Position numbers and translations under genes: made by a program
In this document: positions 26,875 through 35,619 of the stretch, one piece after another
How positions within the stretch are numbered: the first letter of the stretch is position 1
How the letters are laid out: each line of letters opens with the position of its first letter
Origin: Pseudomonas spelaei
GTDB lineage: Bacteria > Pseudomonadota > Gammaproteobacteria > Pseudomonadales > Pseudomonadaceae
Assembly: GCF_009724245.1 (NCBI RefSeq)
Contig: NZ_WNNK01000001.1
Coordinates: 372,001 to 436,000, forward strand
Direction of reading: 5' to 3'
DNA: 64,000 nucleotides
Notes under the pieces: model-generated
Database searches by the model: none
The model's input: the letters and a program-made list of their open reading frames with translations, nothing else
Told to the model about the DNA's origin: nothing

Positions 26875-26991
26875 ATGGCCAAAGGCATGGATTCAAAGAA
26901 AGCCGCGAAGAAGAAACCGGCAAAGACTGCCGATGAAAAACGCGCCGACAAAAAAGCCAAAAAATCCGACGCGGGTTTGTTTGGGCATTGA
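26875..26991 (+). CDS. 38-aa lysine-rich small protein
   Basis: MAKGMDSKKAAKKKPAKTAD continues to EKRADKKAKK and ends DAGLFGH. More than a third of the residues are Lys and the rest mostly Ala, Asp and Glu. AGTGGAGC (GGAG) lies 10 nt upstream, a plausible ribosome binding site. A short protein of this kind is common in Pseudomonas genomes near various genes. It resembles the basic tails of nucleic-acid-binding proteins, but no function is known. A long palindromic repeat starts 6 bp after the stop. Confidence 0.65.
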   Translation: MAKGMDSKKAAKKKPAKTADEKRADKKAKKSDAGLFGH

Positions 26992-26996
26992 TTACT

Positions 26997-27096
26997 TGTA
27001 GCCGCTGACGAGGCACGAGGCTGCGATGGGGTGCGAAGCAGCCCCCAATGGATGGTCCTGCGGGCCACTTCACAGCCTCGTACCTCGGCAGCGGCT
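26997..27096. repeat. Long palindromic repeat, degraded copy
   Basis: The left arm TGTAGCCGCTGACGAGGCAC has one change and the right arm CGTACCTCGGCAGCGGCTTG is shortened; the loop holds GGTCCTGCGGGCC. It lies just upstream of the desaturase promoter region. Confidence 0.85.
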
Positions 27097-27103
27097 TGTT
27101 TGC

Positions 27104-27143
27104 TTCTAAGCTAAGCACCAAACGATCTGCAAGATTTCCCCGC
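27104..27143 (+). promoter_or_regulatory. Shared upstream element of the accessory cluster, copy 1
   Basis: TTCTAAG, six variable bases, then ACCAAACGATCTGCAAG followed by ATTTCCCCGC. The same order and spacing recur at 30819-30858 before the TonB receptor. The element ends 64 bp before the desaturase start. It may be the promoter read by the ECF sigma factor of the cluster or the site of another shared regulator. Confidence 0.65.
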
Positions 27144-27207
27144 CTCGTTGCACAGAGCAGGATGAAGCCGACTTTCGTTGTCGGCCTGGACTGCCCTGAG
27201 CTCGCCG

Positions 27208-28149
27208 ATGCCCAACTACCTCGATGACACCCACCGCCTCGAAATCGAAGTCCTGAGTCAAAGCCTCACCGCCCGCACCGAATGGCCGACCTGGCTATTA
27301 TTGATCGGCGTCTACGCCAGCTGGTTTACCGTGATATTGGGCAGCGCCTGGCTGGGCCGGTGGCTGAGCACGATGCTGTTGATCCCGATTGTGGTGCTGT
27401 GGCTGTCCCTGCAACACGAAATGCTCCATGGCCATCCCACCCGTTTCAAGGCCCTGAACAAACTCCTTGGCTACGCGCCCTTGGCGGTCTGGTATCCCTA
27501 CACCCTGTATCGCGACAGCCATTTGTTGCACCACAACGATGAGCAACTCACTGTTCCCGGCGTTGATCCGGAAAGCCGCTACCTGACGCAAGGGCAATGG
27601 GCCGGCAGTTCGCTGTTCGAGCGCAGCCTGCACAGGCTGAACAAAACCGTACTCGGGCGTTTCCTGCTGGGCGCGCCGTTGGCGTTGTGGACGCTGGCGC
27701 GCGAAGAGTTGCTGCGGCTGCGCCAAGGCCAGCGTCAGGCCTGGCTGATGTGGCTGACCCATGGCGTATTGACCGTGCTGATGCTGGTGTTTATCGCCCG
27801 CTACAGCGTGCTGCCGGTGTGGCATTACCTGGCGCTGGTCAGTGTGCCCGCGCTGTCGGTGGCGATGATTCGTTCGTACTATGAACACCGCCCGCACCTG
27901 CAACCTGAACAGCGCACAGTGATCAACGAAGCCGGCTGGCCGTGGACCTGGCTGTTTCTCAACCTCAACCTGCATTTGGTGCATCACGACTTGCCGAAGC
28001 TGCCCTGGTATTTCCTGCCCCGGGTCTATCGCGCACGTCGTGCGCAGTGGCAGGCGCGTAGCGGTGGCTTTGTGGTGCAAGGTTATGGCCAATTGATCGG
28101 CCGCTACGGGCTCAAGACCATCGACAGTCCGCGCCATCCCTTTATCTGA
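27208..28149 (+). CDS. Fatty-acid-desaturase-family di-iron membrane protein
   Basis: A 313-aa membrane protein with three histidine boxes: HEMLHGH (70-76), HLLHH (105-109) and HLVHH (256-260). These bind the di-iron centre of fatty acyl desaturases and hydroxylases. Hydrophobic helices lie at about 28-68 and 175-215. The substrate is unknown; hydroxylation or desaturation of a lipid or small molecule are both possible. ATG 27208 is preferred over a TTG at 27178. It is the first gene of a run with a PhnD-like protein, an ECF sigma factor and FecR, preceded by an element shared with the receptor gene. Confidence 0.82.
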   Translation: MPNYLDDTHRLEIEVLSQSLTARTEWPTWLLLIGVYASWFTVILGSAWLGRWLSTMLLIPIVVLWLSLQHEMLHGHPTRFKALNKLLGYAPLAVWYPYTLYRDSHLLHHNDEQLTVPGVDPESRYLTQGQWAGSSLFERSLHRLNKTVLGRFLLGAPLALWTLAREELLRLRQGQRQAWLMWLTHGVLTVLMLVFIARYSVLPVWHYLALVSVPALSVAMIRSYYEHRPHLQPEQRTVINEAGWPWTWLFLNLNLHLVHHDLPKLPWYFLPRVYRARRAQWQARSGGFVVQGYGQLIGRYGLKTIDSPRHPFI

Positions 28150-28159
28150 CGAGGCTTGC

Positions 28160-28951
28160 ATGAGCGAACACTACGCCGAGCTGTTGATGTACGTGGCGCC
28201 CCAGCAGGTGCTTGAGGCCAACGAGCAATGGCTGGCGCGCATCCTTGAACGGCTCGACGTTACCCGGCGTACCGCTGACGGCCTGGACCTTCTAAGCCTG
28301 TGGCGCGCGCCCGAATTGTTGTTGACCCAGACCTGCGGCTATCCGCTGATGACCCAACTGCGTGGGCAAGTGCGGCTGATTGGCCGTCCCCGCTACGAAC
28401 TGCCCGACAGCAGCGCTGGCAATCACTGCAGCCTGCTGCTGACCCGCGACGACAACCCGCGAACGACCCTGGTGGATTTCTACGACAGTCGTGGCGTGAT
28501 CAACGGTGAGGACTCCAACAGCGGCATGAACCTGCTGCGCGAGCACCTGGCACCGTTACATCGCCAGGGACGCTTCTTTGCCAGCGTGGCCATCAGCGGC
28601 GGTCATCGCGACAGCCTGCGCTGGCTGCGGGAAGACCGTGCAGACCTCGCCGCCATCGACAGCGTGACCTTCGCCTACCTGGCGCGTTTTGCTCCAGAAG
28701 AAGTCGCGGGACTGCGTATCGTCACCCGCAGTGCGATCAGCCCGACGCTGCCTTACATCGGCGCGCAGGGTTTGAGTGATGAATACATCCTGCGGATTCG
28801 TCAGGCGATGAACCAGGCGTTGCAGGAACTGCCGCAGGTGGTGGAGATACTGGGCGTGCAGGAGGTGCTGGCTGCCAGTGAAGCGGATTACCAAGTGCTG
28901 TTGGATTACCGGCAGCAGGCTCAGGCACTGGGTTTCGAAAGGCTTCGTTGA
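28160..28951 (+). CDS. PhnD/SsuA/transferrin-like protein without signal peptide
   Basis: A 263-aa protein with the fold of a phosphonate-type binding protein: YVAPQQVLEANEQWLARIL near the start, then LLTQTCGYPLMTQLRGQV, SVAISGGHRDSLRWLREDRA and AAIDSVTFAYLARF, where the last is typical of PhnD ligand-lobe sequence. It has no N-terminal hydrophobic segment, so it should be cytoplasmic. That is unusual for a binding protein and suggests an SBP-fold enzyme or sensor. No permease or ATPase is nearby. It begins 10 bp after the desaturase. Confidence 0.75.
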   Translation: MSEHYAELLMYVAPQQVLEANEQWLARILERLDVTRRTADGLDLLSLWRAPELLLTQTCGYPLMTQLRGQVRLIGRPRYELPDSSAGNHCSLLLTRDDNPRTTLVDFYDSRGVINGEDSNSGMNLLREHLAPLHRQGRFFASVAISGGHRDSLRWLREDRADLAAIDSVTFAYLARFAPEEVAGLRIVTRSAISPTLPYIGAQGLSDEYILRIRQAMNQALQELPQVVEILGVQEVLAASEADYQVLLDYRQQAQALGFERLR

Positions 28952-28953
28952 AC

Positions 28954-29057
28954 CTGTAGCCGCTGCCGAGGCACGAGGCTGCGATGCGTGTCCGCAGGAC
29001 CGCCCTCTGGGGTCGCTTCGCAACCCATCGCAGCCTCGTGCCTCGGCAGAGGCTACA
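28954..29057. repeat. Long palindromic repeat
   Basis: The arms CTGTAGCCGCTGCCGAGGCA and TGCCTCGGCAGAGGCTACA (one mismatch) lie 3 bp after the PhnD-like gene. A 110-bp A/T-rich stretch follows, probably the sigma-gene promoter. Confidence 0.88.
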
Positions 29058-29169
29058 ATAAAGTTATATAAAAATGCATTTTAAGTATTATTAAAGAATA
29101 AGCAGCCTTGCTAGGATCGCCCCACCGGAACACCGGACATAACGTGCAACCTACTCAGATGGAGCCACT

Positions 29170-29679
29170 ATGTCCGGCGCCGACATTTCTCACAGCGACT
29201 ACGTGGGCGGATTGTTCCGTAGTCATTACGACTGGCTGTGCAGCCGTTTGCATCGGCACCTGGATTCCCGTGCTCACGCCGAAGACATCGCCGCCGACAC
29301 CTTTGTCCAGTTGCTGAGCGCGCCGGGCGTCACACCGATCCGCCAGCCCCGCGCCTTGTTGACAACCATTGCCCAGCGCCTGATGTATCAACTGTGGCGT
29401 CGCCGTGATCTGGAGCGCGCTTACCTCGATGCCCTGGACCAGGACGAAACATCATCTGCGCCATCCCCTGAAGAGCTGGCGCAAATGCTCGAAGCGTTGC
29501 AGGCCATCGACCAATTGCTTGACGGCTTGCCGGCCAAGGTCAAGGCGACCTTCCTGCTGTCGCAACTCAATGGCCTGACGTATCCCGAAATTGCCGCCGA
29601 ACTCGGCATCTCTCAACGCTCCGTCAGCGACTACATGACCCGCGCCATCAACCGTTGTCTGCGGCTGTGCCTGGAATGA
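29170..29679 (+). CDS. ECF sigma factor, FecI-like
   Basis: A 169-aa sigma-70 factor of extracytoplasmic type. Region 2 covers about residues 10-75 (LFRSHYDWLCSRL, AEDIAADTFVQLL). Region 4 covers about 105-165, with the helix-turn-helix LTYPEIAAELGISQRSVSDY. It is made for cell-surface signalling with the FecR gene that overlaps its stop by 4 bp. A GGAG site precedes the ATG. The target promoters are probably those of the receptor and desaturase runs. Confidence 0.9.
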   Translation: MSGADISHSDYVGGLFRSHYDWLCSRLHRHLDSRAHAEDIAADTFVQLLSAPGVTPIRQPRALLTTIAQRLMYQLWRRRDLERAYLDALDQDETSSAPSPEELAQMLEALQAIDQLLDGLPAKVKATFLLSQLNGLTYPEIAAELGISQRSVSDYMTRAINRCLRLCLE

Positions 29680-30620
29680 ATGACGAACTGATCGACAGTG
29701 CCACTCGCTGGATCGTCTTGCTGCGCTCTGGTCAGGCGAGTGCGGCCGACTGGCAGCGTTATCACCAATGGCGTGCCGAAGACCCACGTCATGAAGCGTT
29801 GTGCCAACAGCTGGAAACCCGCCTCGATGTGTTCCAGATTGCCCAGGCCCAAGGTGTCAGCGGCAAGGTGCTGCAGCAAGCGCTGCAAGCGCCGCCCAGC
29901 CGACGCGCGTTGCTGCGTGGGGCCTTGGTGGGCGCGGGCGTAGCGCTGGGCGCGAGCTTGCTGGCGAGGCCTTTAGGTTTGCCGCTGTCGGCGTTGACCG
30001 CTGACCTGCGTACGGGCACCGGCGAGCGCCGAACCGTCGAGTTGGCCGATGGCAGCGAGTTGCTGCTCAACGCGCGCAGCACAGCGGATATCCAATTCGA
30101 TTCTCAGCGACGGCTGGTGCGCCTGCGTGAGGGCGAGTTGCTGGCGAAGATTGCCAATGATGCGAGCCGACCGTTTCTGATCCAGACCGAGCAAACCCGA
30201 TTGCGCGCCTACGGCAATCGGTTGCTGCTGCGTGAGCGGGAAGGGCAGGGCCACGTGGTGGCGCTCAACGGCGCCCTGGAGATCGACAGCCCGAATGGCG
30301 GCCACCTGCAATTGGCGGCCGGGCACGAAGTCAGTTACGACCGGGGCGGTTTTGGCCCGGTGCAGGTCAGCTCCTCGGGGGCGACGGCGTGGATCGACGG
30401 CTTCCTGCAAGTGCGTGACCGTCCGTTGGTGGAAGTCATCGACGCCTTGCGGCCGTATCACAATGGCGTGTTGCGCCTGGATCCAGCGGTAGCCGGCTTG
30501 CGCGTCAGTGGCCTGTACCGGCTGGACAATCCCCAGCAGATCCTCGACACCCTGGCGCGCACCTTGCCGATTCATATCACCCGCCGGACCGGGTTGTGGG
30601 TGACCGTCAGTGCGGCCTGA
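29676..30620 (+). CDS. FecR-family anti-sigma/sigma regulator
   Basis: A 314-aa protein with three parts. The cytoplasmic N-terminal DUF4880 domain is at about residues 1-75 (TRWIVLLRSGQASAADWQRY). One transmembrane helix lies at about 85-105 (LLRGALVGAGVALGASLLA). The periplasmic FecR domain follows (about 115-215, with TGTGERRTVELADGSELLLN), then a C-terminal STN-like signalling region. It relays the signal from the TonB receptor to the preceding sigma factor. ATG overlaps the sigma stop (ATGA), a sign of coupled translation. Confidence 0.88.
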   Translation: MNDELIDSATRWIVLLRSGQASAADWQRYHQWRAEDPRHEALCQQLETRLDVFQIAQAQGVSGKVLQQALQAPPSRRALLRGALVGAGVALGASLLARPLGLPLSALTADLRTGTGERRTVELADGSELLLNARSTADIQFDSQRRLVRLREGELLAKIANDASRPFLIQTEQTRLRAYGNRLLLREREGQGHVVALNGALEIDSPNGGHLQLAAGHEVSYDRGGFGPVQVSSSGATAWIDGFLQVRDRPLVEVIDALRPYHNGVLRLDPAVAGLRVSGLYRLDNPQQILDTLARTLPIHITRRTGLWVTVSAA

Positions 30621-30652
30621 AAAACACCGACAACTCAATGTGAAAGCTGTCC

Positions 30653-30756
30653 CTGTAGCCGCGGCCGAGGTACGAGGCGGCGATGGGCTGCGCAGCGGCC
30701 CTATGGGCGGTCCTGCGGACACGCATCGCAGCCTCGTACCTCGGCAGCGGCTACAG
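30653..30756. repeat. Long palindromic repeat between fecR and the receptor gene
   Basis: The arms CTGTAGCCGCGGCCGAGGTA and TACCTCGGCAGCGGCTACAG (small mismatches) surround a GC-rich loop. It sits in the 307-bp fecR-receptor gap, upstream of the shared promoter element. Confidence 0.85.
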
Positions 30757-30818
30757 AAAGCAGCCGCAGGTTCGGTGTTAGCCGTAAGGCGTTTTTTCAA
30801 AGACCTTGAAAGGCACGG

Positions 30819-30858
30819 TTCTAAGAACATAACCAAACGGTCTGCAAGTTTTCCCCGC
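30819..30858 (+). promoter_or_regulatory. Shared upstream element of the accessory cluster, copy 2
   Basis: TTCTAAG, six variable bases, then ACCAAACGGTCTGCAAG followed by TTTTCCCCGC. The match to copy 1 (27104-27143) outside the six-base gap is 32 of 34 bases with no indel. It ends 69 bp before the receptor start. Confidence 0.65.
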
Positions 30859-30927
30859 GCCATCCCACATCACTCCCGTAAGCGCTGCGGGGAGCAGCGT
30901 TATGGAGTTTCCTTGGGGGGAGCCAAT

Positions 30928-33558
30928 GTGAGCCAGTTCAACCGTATGCCGCTTCGAACCTTTGCGCTGGTGCCGTTGGCCAGTCTGTTTTTGTCGTTTG
31001 CCGCCAGCGCTGAAGACGCGCGTCAGCTCTACCACATTGCGCCCGGCCCCTTGGATGAGGTGCTGCTGAACATCAGTCGCCAGAGTGGCCAGGTGATTTC
31101 CTTCACCCCGCAGTTGGGCAGCTATTCGTCGGCCAGCGTCGATGGCTCGTTGTCTGCGCAGCAAGCGGTGGACGCCGCGCTCAAAGGCACCGGCCTGCAA
31201 GTGCAGGTCAGCCCGGACGGCGCCTTCATCATCAAGGAAGGCCCCAAGTCCAGCAGTAACATCAAGGCGCAAACCGCTGCCGCGCAAGCGCCGACCCTGG
31301 ACCGCGTGGTCGCCATCGGCACCCGCCGCAACGATGCCACGGCCTTGTCCGGCAGTGCCCCGGTGGACGTGATCAACGCCGAAGAACTCAAGCAAACCGG
31401 TGCCACCAGCCTGAACCAGGCGCTGTTTCAACTGCTGCCCTCATTCAATTTTCCGCAGAACAACAGCGCCACCCGCGGGCAAGACCCGAAGGGCGCGTCG
31501 CTGCGTGGCTTGTCGCCTGACCAGACCCTGGTGCTGATCAATGGCAAGCGCCGCCACACCTCGGCAGTGGTGAATATCTCCGGTGGCGTGCCGTTCATTG
31601 GCGCGCAGCCGGTGGACCTGGACATGATCCCCATCAGCGCCATCGACCACGTCGAAGTGCTGCGTGATGGCGCCTCGGCGCAGTACGGTTCCGATGCCGT
31701 GGCCGGGGTGGTCAACATCGTGCTCAAGGAGCGCGACAGCGGTGGCCAGGTCAATACGCAACTGGGCAAATATGCCCAGGGCGACGGCTTCAGCAAGACC
31801 ACCGATGGCTGGTACGGCGTGGGCTTGCCAGGGGATGGTTTCCTGACCCTGAGCTTCAATACCTTGAACAACAAGCCCGACGATATTGGCGACAAATACG
31901 TCGCCGACGGCCAAGTGCAGGACCCGCGTTGGGGCGGTGCCGGGCGCGACAAGTACAACCTGGCGGCCAATGCTGAAATCGGCCTGAATGATCAGTGGCG
32001 GCTCTACAGTTTCGCCACCTTTGGCCAGGACACCTCGGTGAACAACACGCCGCCGCTGTTGGCCAGCAGCCCGAACAACGTAGCGGGGATTTACCCGGGC
32101 GGTACGATCCCCAAATACCGCTACCGCTATGAAGACGGCGCCTTCACCCTCGGCAGCCGTTATGAAGACGAGACCCTGGGCCGCTTCGACCTGAGCGCCA
32201 CCTATGGCCGCGACAAGCACGACGAACTGGCCTTCAACACCGTCAACCCGAGCTACGGCGTCAACAGCCCGACCAAGTTCGACGTCGCTACCCTGATCAA
32301 CGAACAGACCAACGTGACCCTCGATTACGCCAAGGACCTGGACGTCAGCTGGTCCAGCCATCCACTGACGGTCTCCGCCGGCATCGCCTATCGTCATGAG
32401 CAATATCGTTTGGAGGCGGGCGACTACGACTCCTACTCCTACGGCGGTATCGACGGGGTACAGGTCGGTGCGGTGCAGGCCTCGGGACTGACTCCGGACG
32501 ATGCCGGCACCTTCAAACGTGATGTCGGCGGCGTGTACTTCGGCCTGGAAAACCAAGTCACCGACAAGCTCCAGGTAGGCCTCGCCGGGCGTACCGAGCA
32601 CTACTCGGACTTCGGCTCGGCCACCACCGGCAAGCTCTCGGCGCGGTATGACTTCACGCCGCAAGTGGGCCTGCGTGCCACGGTCAACAACGCGTATCAC
32701 GCGCCAAGCCTGGGCCAGGTCGGGACCTCCTGGACCACCACCACCAACCTCGATGCCAACGGCAACCCGGTACTGACCCGCATGCTGCCTGCGGACAACC
32801 CGGCCGCCCGCGCCCTCGGTGCGCAGCCGCTCAAGCCTGAGAAGTCCACCAACTATTCCCTGGGCCTGGTACTGCGGCCTACCGAGCAAGCCTCGCTGAC
32901 CATCGATGCCTACCAGATTTCCATCCGTGATCGCCTGCTGTTCAGCGGCGGTATTTCCGGCCCGCGTGCCGAACAGATCCTCAAGGATGCCGGCTTTGGC
33001 CAGTATTCCTGGGCGCAGTTCATGACCAACGCCGCCGACACCCGCACCCGGGGCGTCGATATCGTCGGCAAGTACAACCTGGACCTGGCGCAGTACGGCG
33101 GCTTGAGCCTGTCGGCGGGCTACACCAAGGCCCGTACCACCATCGAAAAGGTCCACGAAAATCCCAACGGTTTCGAAGTGCTGACCCGTGAGTCCCGAGG
33201 TTTTCTGGAACACGGCTACCCGGAAGACAAGCTGGTATTCGGCGCGATCCACAAGCTTGGCCAATGGACCATCGCGCTCAGCGAAACCCGATACGGCAAA
33301 TACCGTAAATACGCCGCCAGCGAAGCCAACGCCCAATACGACCAGACCTTCGCCGCGCAATGGAACACCGACCTGGACGTGAACTACGCCTTCACCAAGC
33401 AACTGCGCGTGTCGGTGGGCGCCAACAACCTGTTCGACAGTAAGCCCGACGACTACAACACCCGCCTGCGCCAGACCCCGGGCCAGCAATACAGCTACCT
33501 GTCGCCGACCGCGCCGGAAGGGGCGTTTTACTACACGCGGCTCAGTTATGACTTTTAA
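30928..33558 (+). CDS. TonB-dependent receptor with STN signalling domain
   Basis: An 876-aa outer-membrane receptor. A GTG start is chosen because GGGGGGAG lies about 6 nt upstream; an ATG six codons later is possible. A signal peptide (about residues 1-28) is followed by a secretin/TonB N-terminal (STN) domain (about 36-104, LYHIAPGPLDEVLLNISRQS), a TonB-box region (about 125-131), and a plug domain (about 140-250, with NGKRRHTSAVVN and LRDGASAQYGSDAVAGVVN). The rest is a 22-strand barrel ending in LSYDF. The STN domain shows it signals to the FecR/ECF pair encoded upstream. The ligand is not predictable. Confidence 0.9.
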   Translation: MSQFNRMPLRTFALVPLASLFLSFAASAEDARQLYHIAPGPLDEVLLNISRQSGQVISFTPQLGSYSSASVDGSLSAQQAVDAALKGTGLQVQVSPDGAFIIKEGPKSSSNIKAQTAAAQAPTLDRVVAIGTRRNDATALSGSAPVDVINAEELKQTGATSLNQALFQLLPSFNFPQNNSATRGQDPKGASLRGLSPDQTLVLINGKRRHTSAVVNISGGVPFIGAQPVDLDMIPISAIDHVEVLRDGASAQYGSDAVAGVVNIVLKERDSGGQVNTQLGKYAQGDGFSKTTDGWYGVGLPGDGFLTLSFNTLNNKPDDIGDKYVADGQVQDPRWGGAGRDKYNLAANAEIGLNDQWRLYSFATFGQDTSVNNTPPLLASSPNNVAGIYPGGTIPKYRYRYEDGAFTLGSRYEDETLGRFDLSATYGRDKHDELAFNTVNPSYGVNSPTKFDVATLINEQTNVTLDYAKDLDVSWSSHPLTVSAGIAYRHEQYRLEAGDYDSYSYGGIDGVQVGAVQASGLTPDDAGTFKRDVGGVYFGLENQVTDKLQVGLAGRTEHYSDFGSATTGKLSARYDFTPQVGLRATVNNAYHAPSLGQVGTSWTTTTNLDANGNPVLTRMLPADNPAARALGAQPLKPEKSTNYSLGLVLRPTEQASLTIDAYQISIRDRLLFSGGISGPRAEQILKDAGFGQYSWAQFMTNAADTRTRGVDIVGKYNLDLAQYGGLSLSAGYTKARTTIEKVHENPNGFEVLTRESRGFLEHGYPEDKLVFGAIHKLGQWTIALSETRYGKYRKYAASEANAQYDQTFAAQWNTDLDVNYAFTKQLRVSVGANNLFDSKPDDYNTRLRQTPGQQYSYLSPTAPEGAFYYTRLSYDF

Positions 33559-33661
33559 ACCCTGATCTTGAAGCTGACTCCGATCCCCTGTGGGACCCGA
33601 CAAGCCAGTTCCCACATTTGCTCGGCTGTACTTTGAAACCCGAATCACCCTGAGGCTCTTC

Positions 33662-34675
33662 ATGAAAAAACTAAAAAACCTGCTCGGTGGCTCGCTGCTG
33701 GCATTCACCGTCCTGGCACAGTCAGCCACCGCTGCGGTCCCGGCCAAACCGATTCACTTCGGCGACATCACCTGGGAAAGTGGCAGCCTGATCACTGAAG
33801 TCCTGCGCTTGATTGTCGAAAAAGGCTACGGCTATCCCACCGACACCTTGCCCGGCAGCACCGTGAGCCTGGAAGCCGCGTTGGCCAAGGACGATATTCA
33901 GGTGATCGGCGAAGAGTGGGCTGGGCGCAGTCCGGCCTGGGTCAAGGCTGAAAACGAAGGCAAGGTGTTCGGCCTTGGCGACACGGTCAAAGGCGCCACC
34001 GAAGGCTGGTGGGTGCCGGAATATGTGATCAAGGGCGATGCCGAGCGCGGTATCAAACCCCTGGCGCCGGAGTTGAAATCCGTGGCCGACCTGTCGCGCT
34101 ACAAGGACGTGTTCCGTGACCCTGAAGACCCGACCCGTGGACGCTTCCTCAACAGCCCCACCGGCTGGACCTCGGAGATCGTCAACAGCCAGAAACTCAA
34201 GGCCTACGGGTTGACTGACAGCTTCGTCAACTTCCGCACCGGCTCCGGCGCAGCGCTGGATGCCGAGGTGGCGTCATCGATTCGCCGAGGCAAACCGGTG
34301 TTGTTCTACTACTGGTCGCCGACGCCGCTGCTGGGGCGTTTCAAGCTGATCAAACTGGAAGAACCACCGTTCAACGCCGAAGCCTGGAAGACCCTGGCCG
34401 ACGCGAACAACCCGCATCCGCAAGGCACCCGCTCGATGCCGGCGCACCTGGCGATTGGTGTTTCGGCGCCGTTCAAGACCCAGTACCCGGAGCTGGTGAC
34501 GTTCTTTGAAAAGGTCGACCTGCCGATTGATCTGCTCAACGGCATCCTTGCGCAAATGGCCGAAAAACGGACGGCGCCTCGCCAAGTGGCCGAAGCCTTT
34601 TTGAAAGAGCAACCACAGGTGTGGCAGCAGTGGGTACCGGCGGATGTCGCGTCGAAGGTCAGGGGGAGTCTCTAA
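33662..34675 (+). CDS. ProX/OpuAC-family periplasmic binding protein
   Basis: A 337-aa exported substrate-binding protein. It has a signal peptide (MKKLKNLLGGSLLAFTVLAQ, cut after ATA or A-AVP). The mature part has the glycine-betaine/choline-binding fold: IHFGDITWESGSLITEVLRL, VIGEEWAGRSPAW and GATEGWWVPEYVI. Trp and Tyr residues there are of the kind that form a quaternary-ammonium box. No permease or ATPase gene is near. The start of the next gene overlaps its stop by 1 bp (TAATG), so the two are translationally coupled. Confidence 0.85.
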   Translation: MKKLKNLLGGSLLAFTVLAQSATAAVPAKPIHFGDITWESGSLITEVLRLIVEKGYGYPTDTLPGSTVSLEAALAKDDIQVIGEEWAGRSPAWVKAENEGKVFGLGDTVKGATEGWWVPEYVIKGDAERGIKPLAPELKSVADLSRYKDVFRDPEDPTRGRFLNSPTGWTSEIVNSQKLKAYGLTDSFVNFRTGSGAALDAEVASSIRRGKPVLFYYWSPTPLLGRFKLIKLEEPPFNAEAWKTLADANNPHPQGTRSMPAHLAIGVSAPFKTQYPELVTFFEKVDLPIDLLNGILAQMAEKRTAPRQVAEAFLKEQPQVWQQWVPADVASKVRGSL

Positions 34676-35601
34676 TGCGCAAGCTCGTCGCTGCAACGCT
34701 GCTGACGCTGTTGACCGGGCAGTTGCTGGCCGCTGAACCGCCCACCCTGCGCATCGGTTACCAGAAAAGCTCCGTGAGCATGGTGCTCGCCCGTGAGCAT
34801 CACCTGTTCGAGCAGGCGCTCCCCGGTACTCAGGTGCGGTGGACTGAATTTCTCGGCGGCCCACCGCTGATCGAGGCGCTGAACGCCGGCAGCCTGGACA
34901 TCGGCAACATCGGTGACATCCCGCCGATCTTCGCTCAGGCTGCCGGGATCGACGTGCAGTACATCGGCGTCGAGCCCAATGATGGCCGTACCGAAGCGAT
35001 CCTGCTGCCCAAGGCCAGCACGGTGCAAAGCGTGGCGGACCTCAAAGGCAAGCGTGTGGCGCTGCTCAAGGGCTCCAGCGCCCACAACCTGTTCCTCAAA
35101 AGCCTGTTGCGCGCGGGCTTGCAGTGGAAGGATGTGAACGTGGTGTACCTGTCGCCTTCCGACGGTCGTGCTGCGTTCGAACAAGGCAAGGTGGACGCTT
35201 GGGTCGTCTGGGACCCGTACTACTCGGCGGCCGTGGTGGACGGTTCGGCGCGGGTATTGGGGGACGGCCAAGGGTTGAATCCTGCAGGCAGCTTTTTCAT
35301 CGCCAGCGGTCCGTTTGCCAAGCAGCACCCGCAGGCCATCGCCGCCATTCTCAAGACCTTCGCCCAGGCGCAACGTTTATCCCTGGACCAGCATGACGAA
35401 AGCGTCGCGCTGATGGCCAAGACCCTGGGTCTGCCACCGGCAGTGGTGGAAAGCTATTTCAGGCATCGTTCGCCGACGCCTAGCCGTCCACTGGACGCGG
35501 TGGACATCGCCAACCAGCAACGCACCGCCGACCTGTTTTTTGCCAATGGCCTGATCCCGAAAAAGGTCGATGTGCAGCAGATTGTCTTCAAGGCCCCGTG
35601 A
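34675..35601 (+). CDS. SsuA-like (aliphatic sulfonate) periplasmic binding protein
   Basis: A 308-aa exported binding protein with a signal peptide (about residues 1-19, LVAATLLTLLTGQLLA). SsuA-type segments are LRIGYQKSSVSMVLAREHHL, GSLDIGNIGDIPPIFAQAAG, DLKGKRVALLKGSSAHNLFL and DAWVVWDPYYSA. SsuA proteins bind alkanesulfonates, but relatives bind taurine, nitrate or pyrimidine precursors. There is no SsuB/SsuC partner, nor ssuD/ssuE, nearby. It begins inside the stop codon of the ProX-like gene. Confidence 0.85.
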   Translation: MRKLVAATLLTLLTGQLLAAEPPTLRIGYQKSSVSMVLAREHHLFEQALPGTQVRWTEFLGGPPLIEALNAGSLDIGNIGDIPPIFAQAAGIDVQYIGVEPNDGRTEAILLPKASTVQSVADLKGKRVALLKGSSAHNLFLKSLLRAGLQWKDVNVVYLSPSDGRAAFEQGKVDAWVVWDPYYSAAVVDGSARVLGDGQGLNPAGSFFIASGPFAKQHPQAIAAILKTFAQAQRLSLDQHDESVALMAKTLGLPPAVVESYFRHRSPTPSRPLDAVDIANQQRTADLFFANGLIPKKVDVQQIVFKAP

Positions 35602-35619
35602 CCTATCAGTGAGCAGACC

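Noticed and set aside
31441..33747. 768-codon open frame on the minus strand opposite the TonB receptor
   Set aside because: It is a shadow of a GC-rich coding gene; it has no recognisable domain or ribosome binding site, and the plus frame is clearly a receptor.
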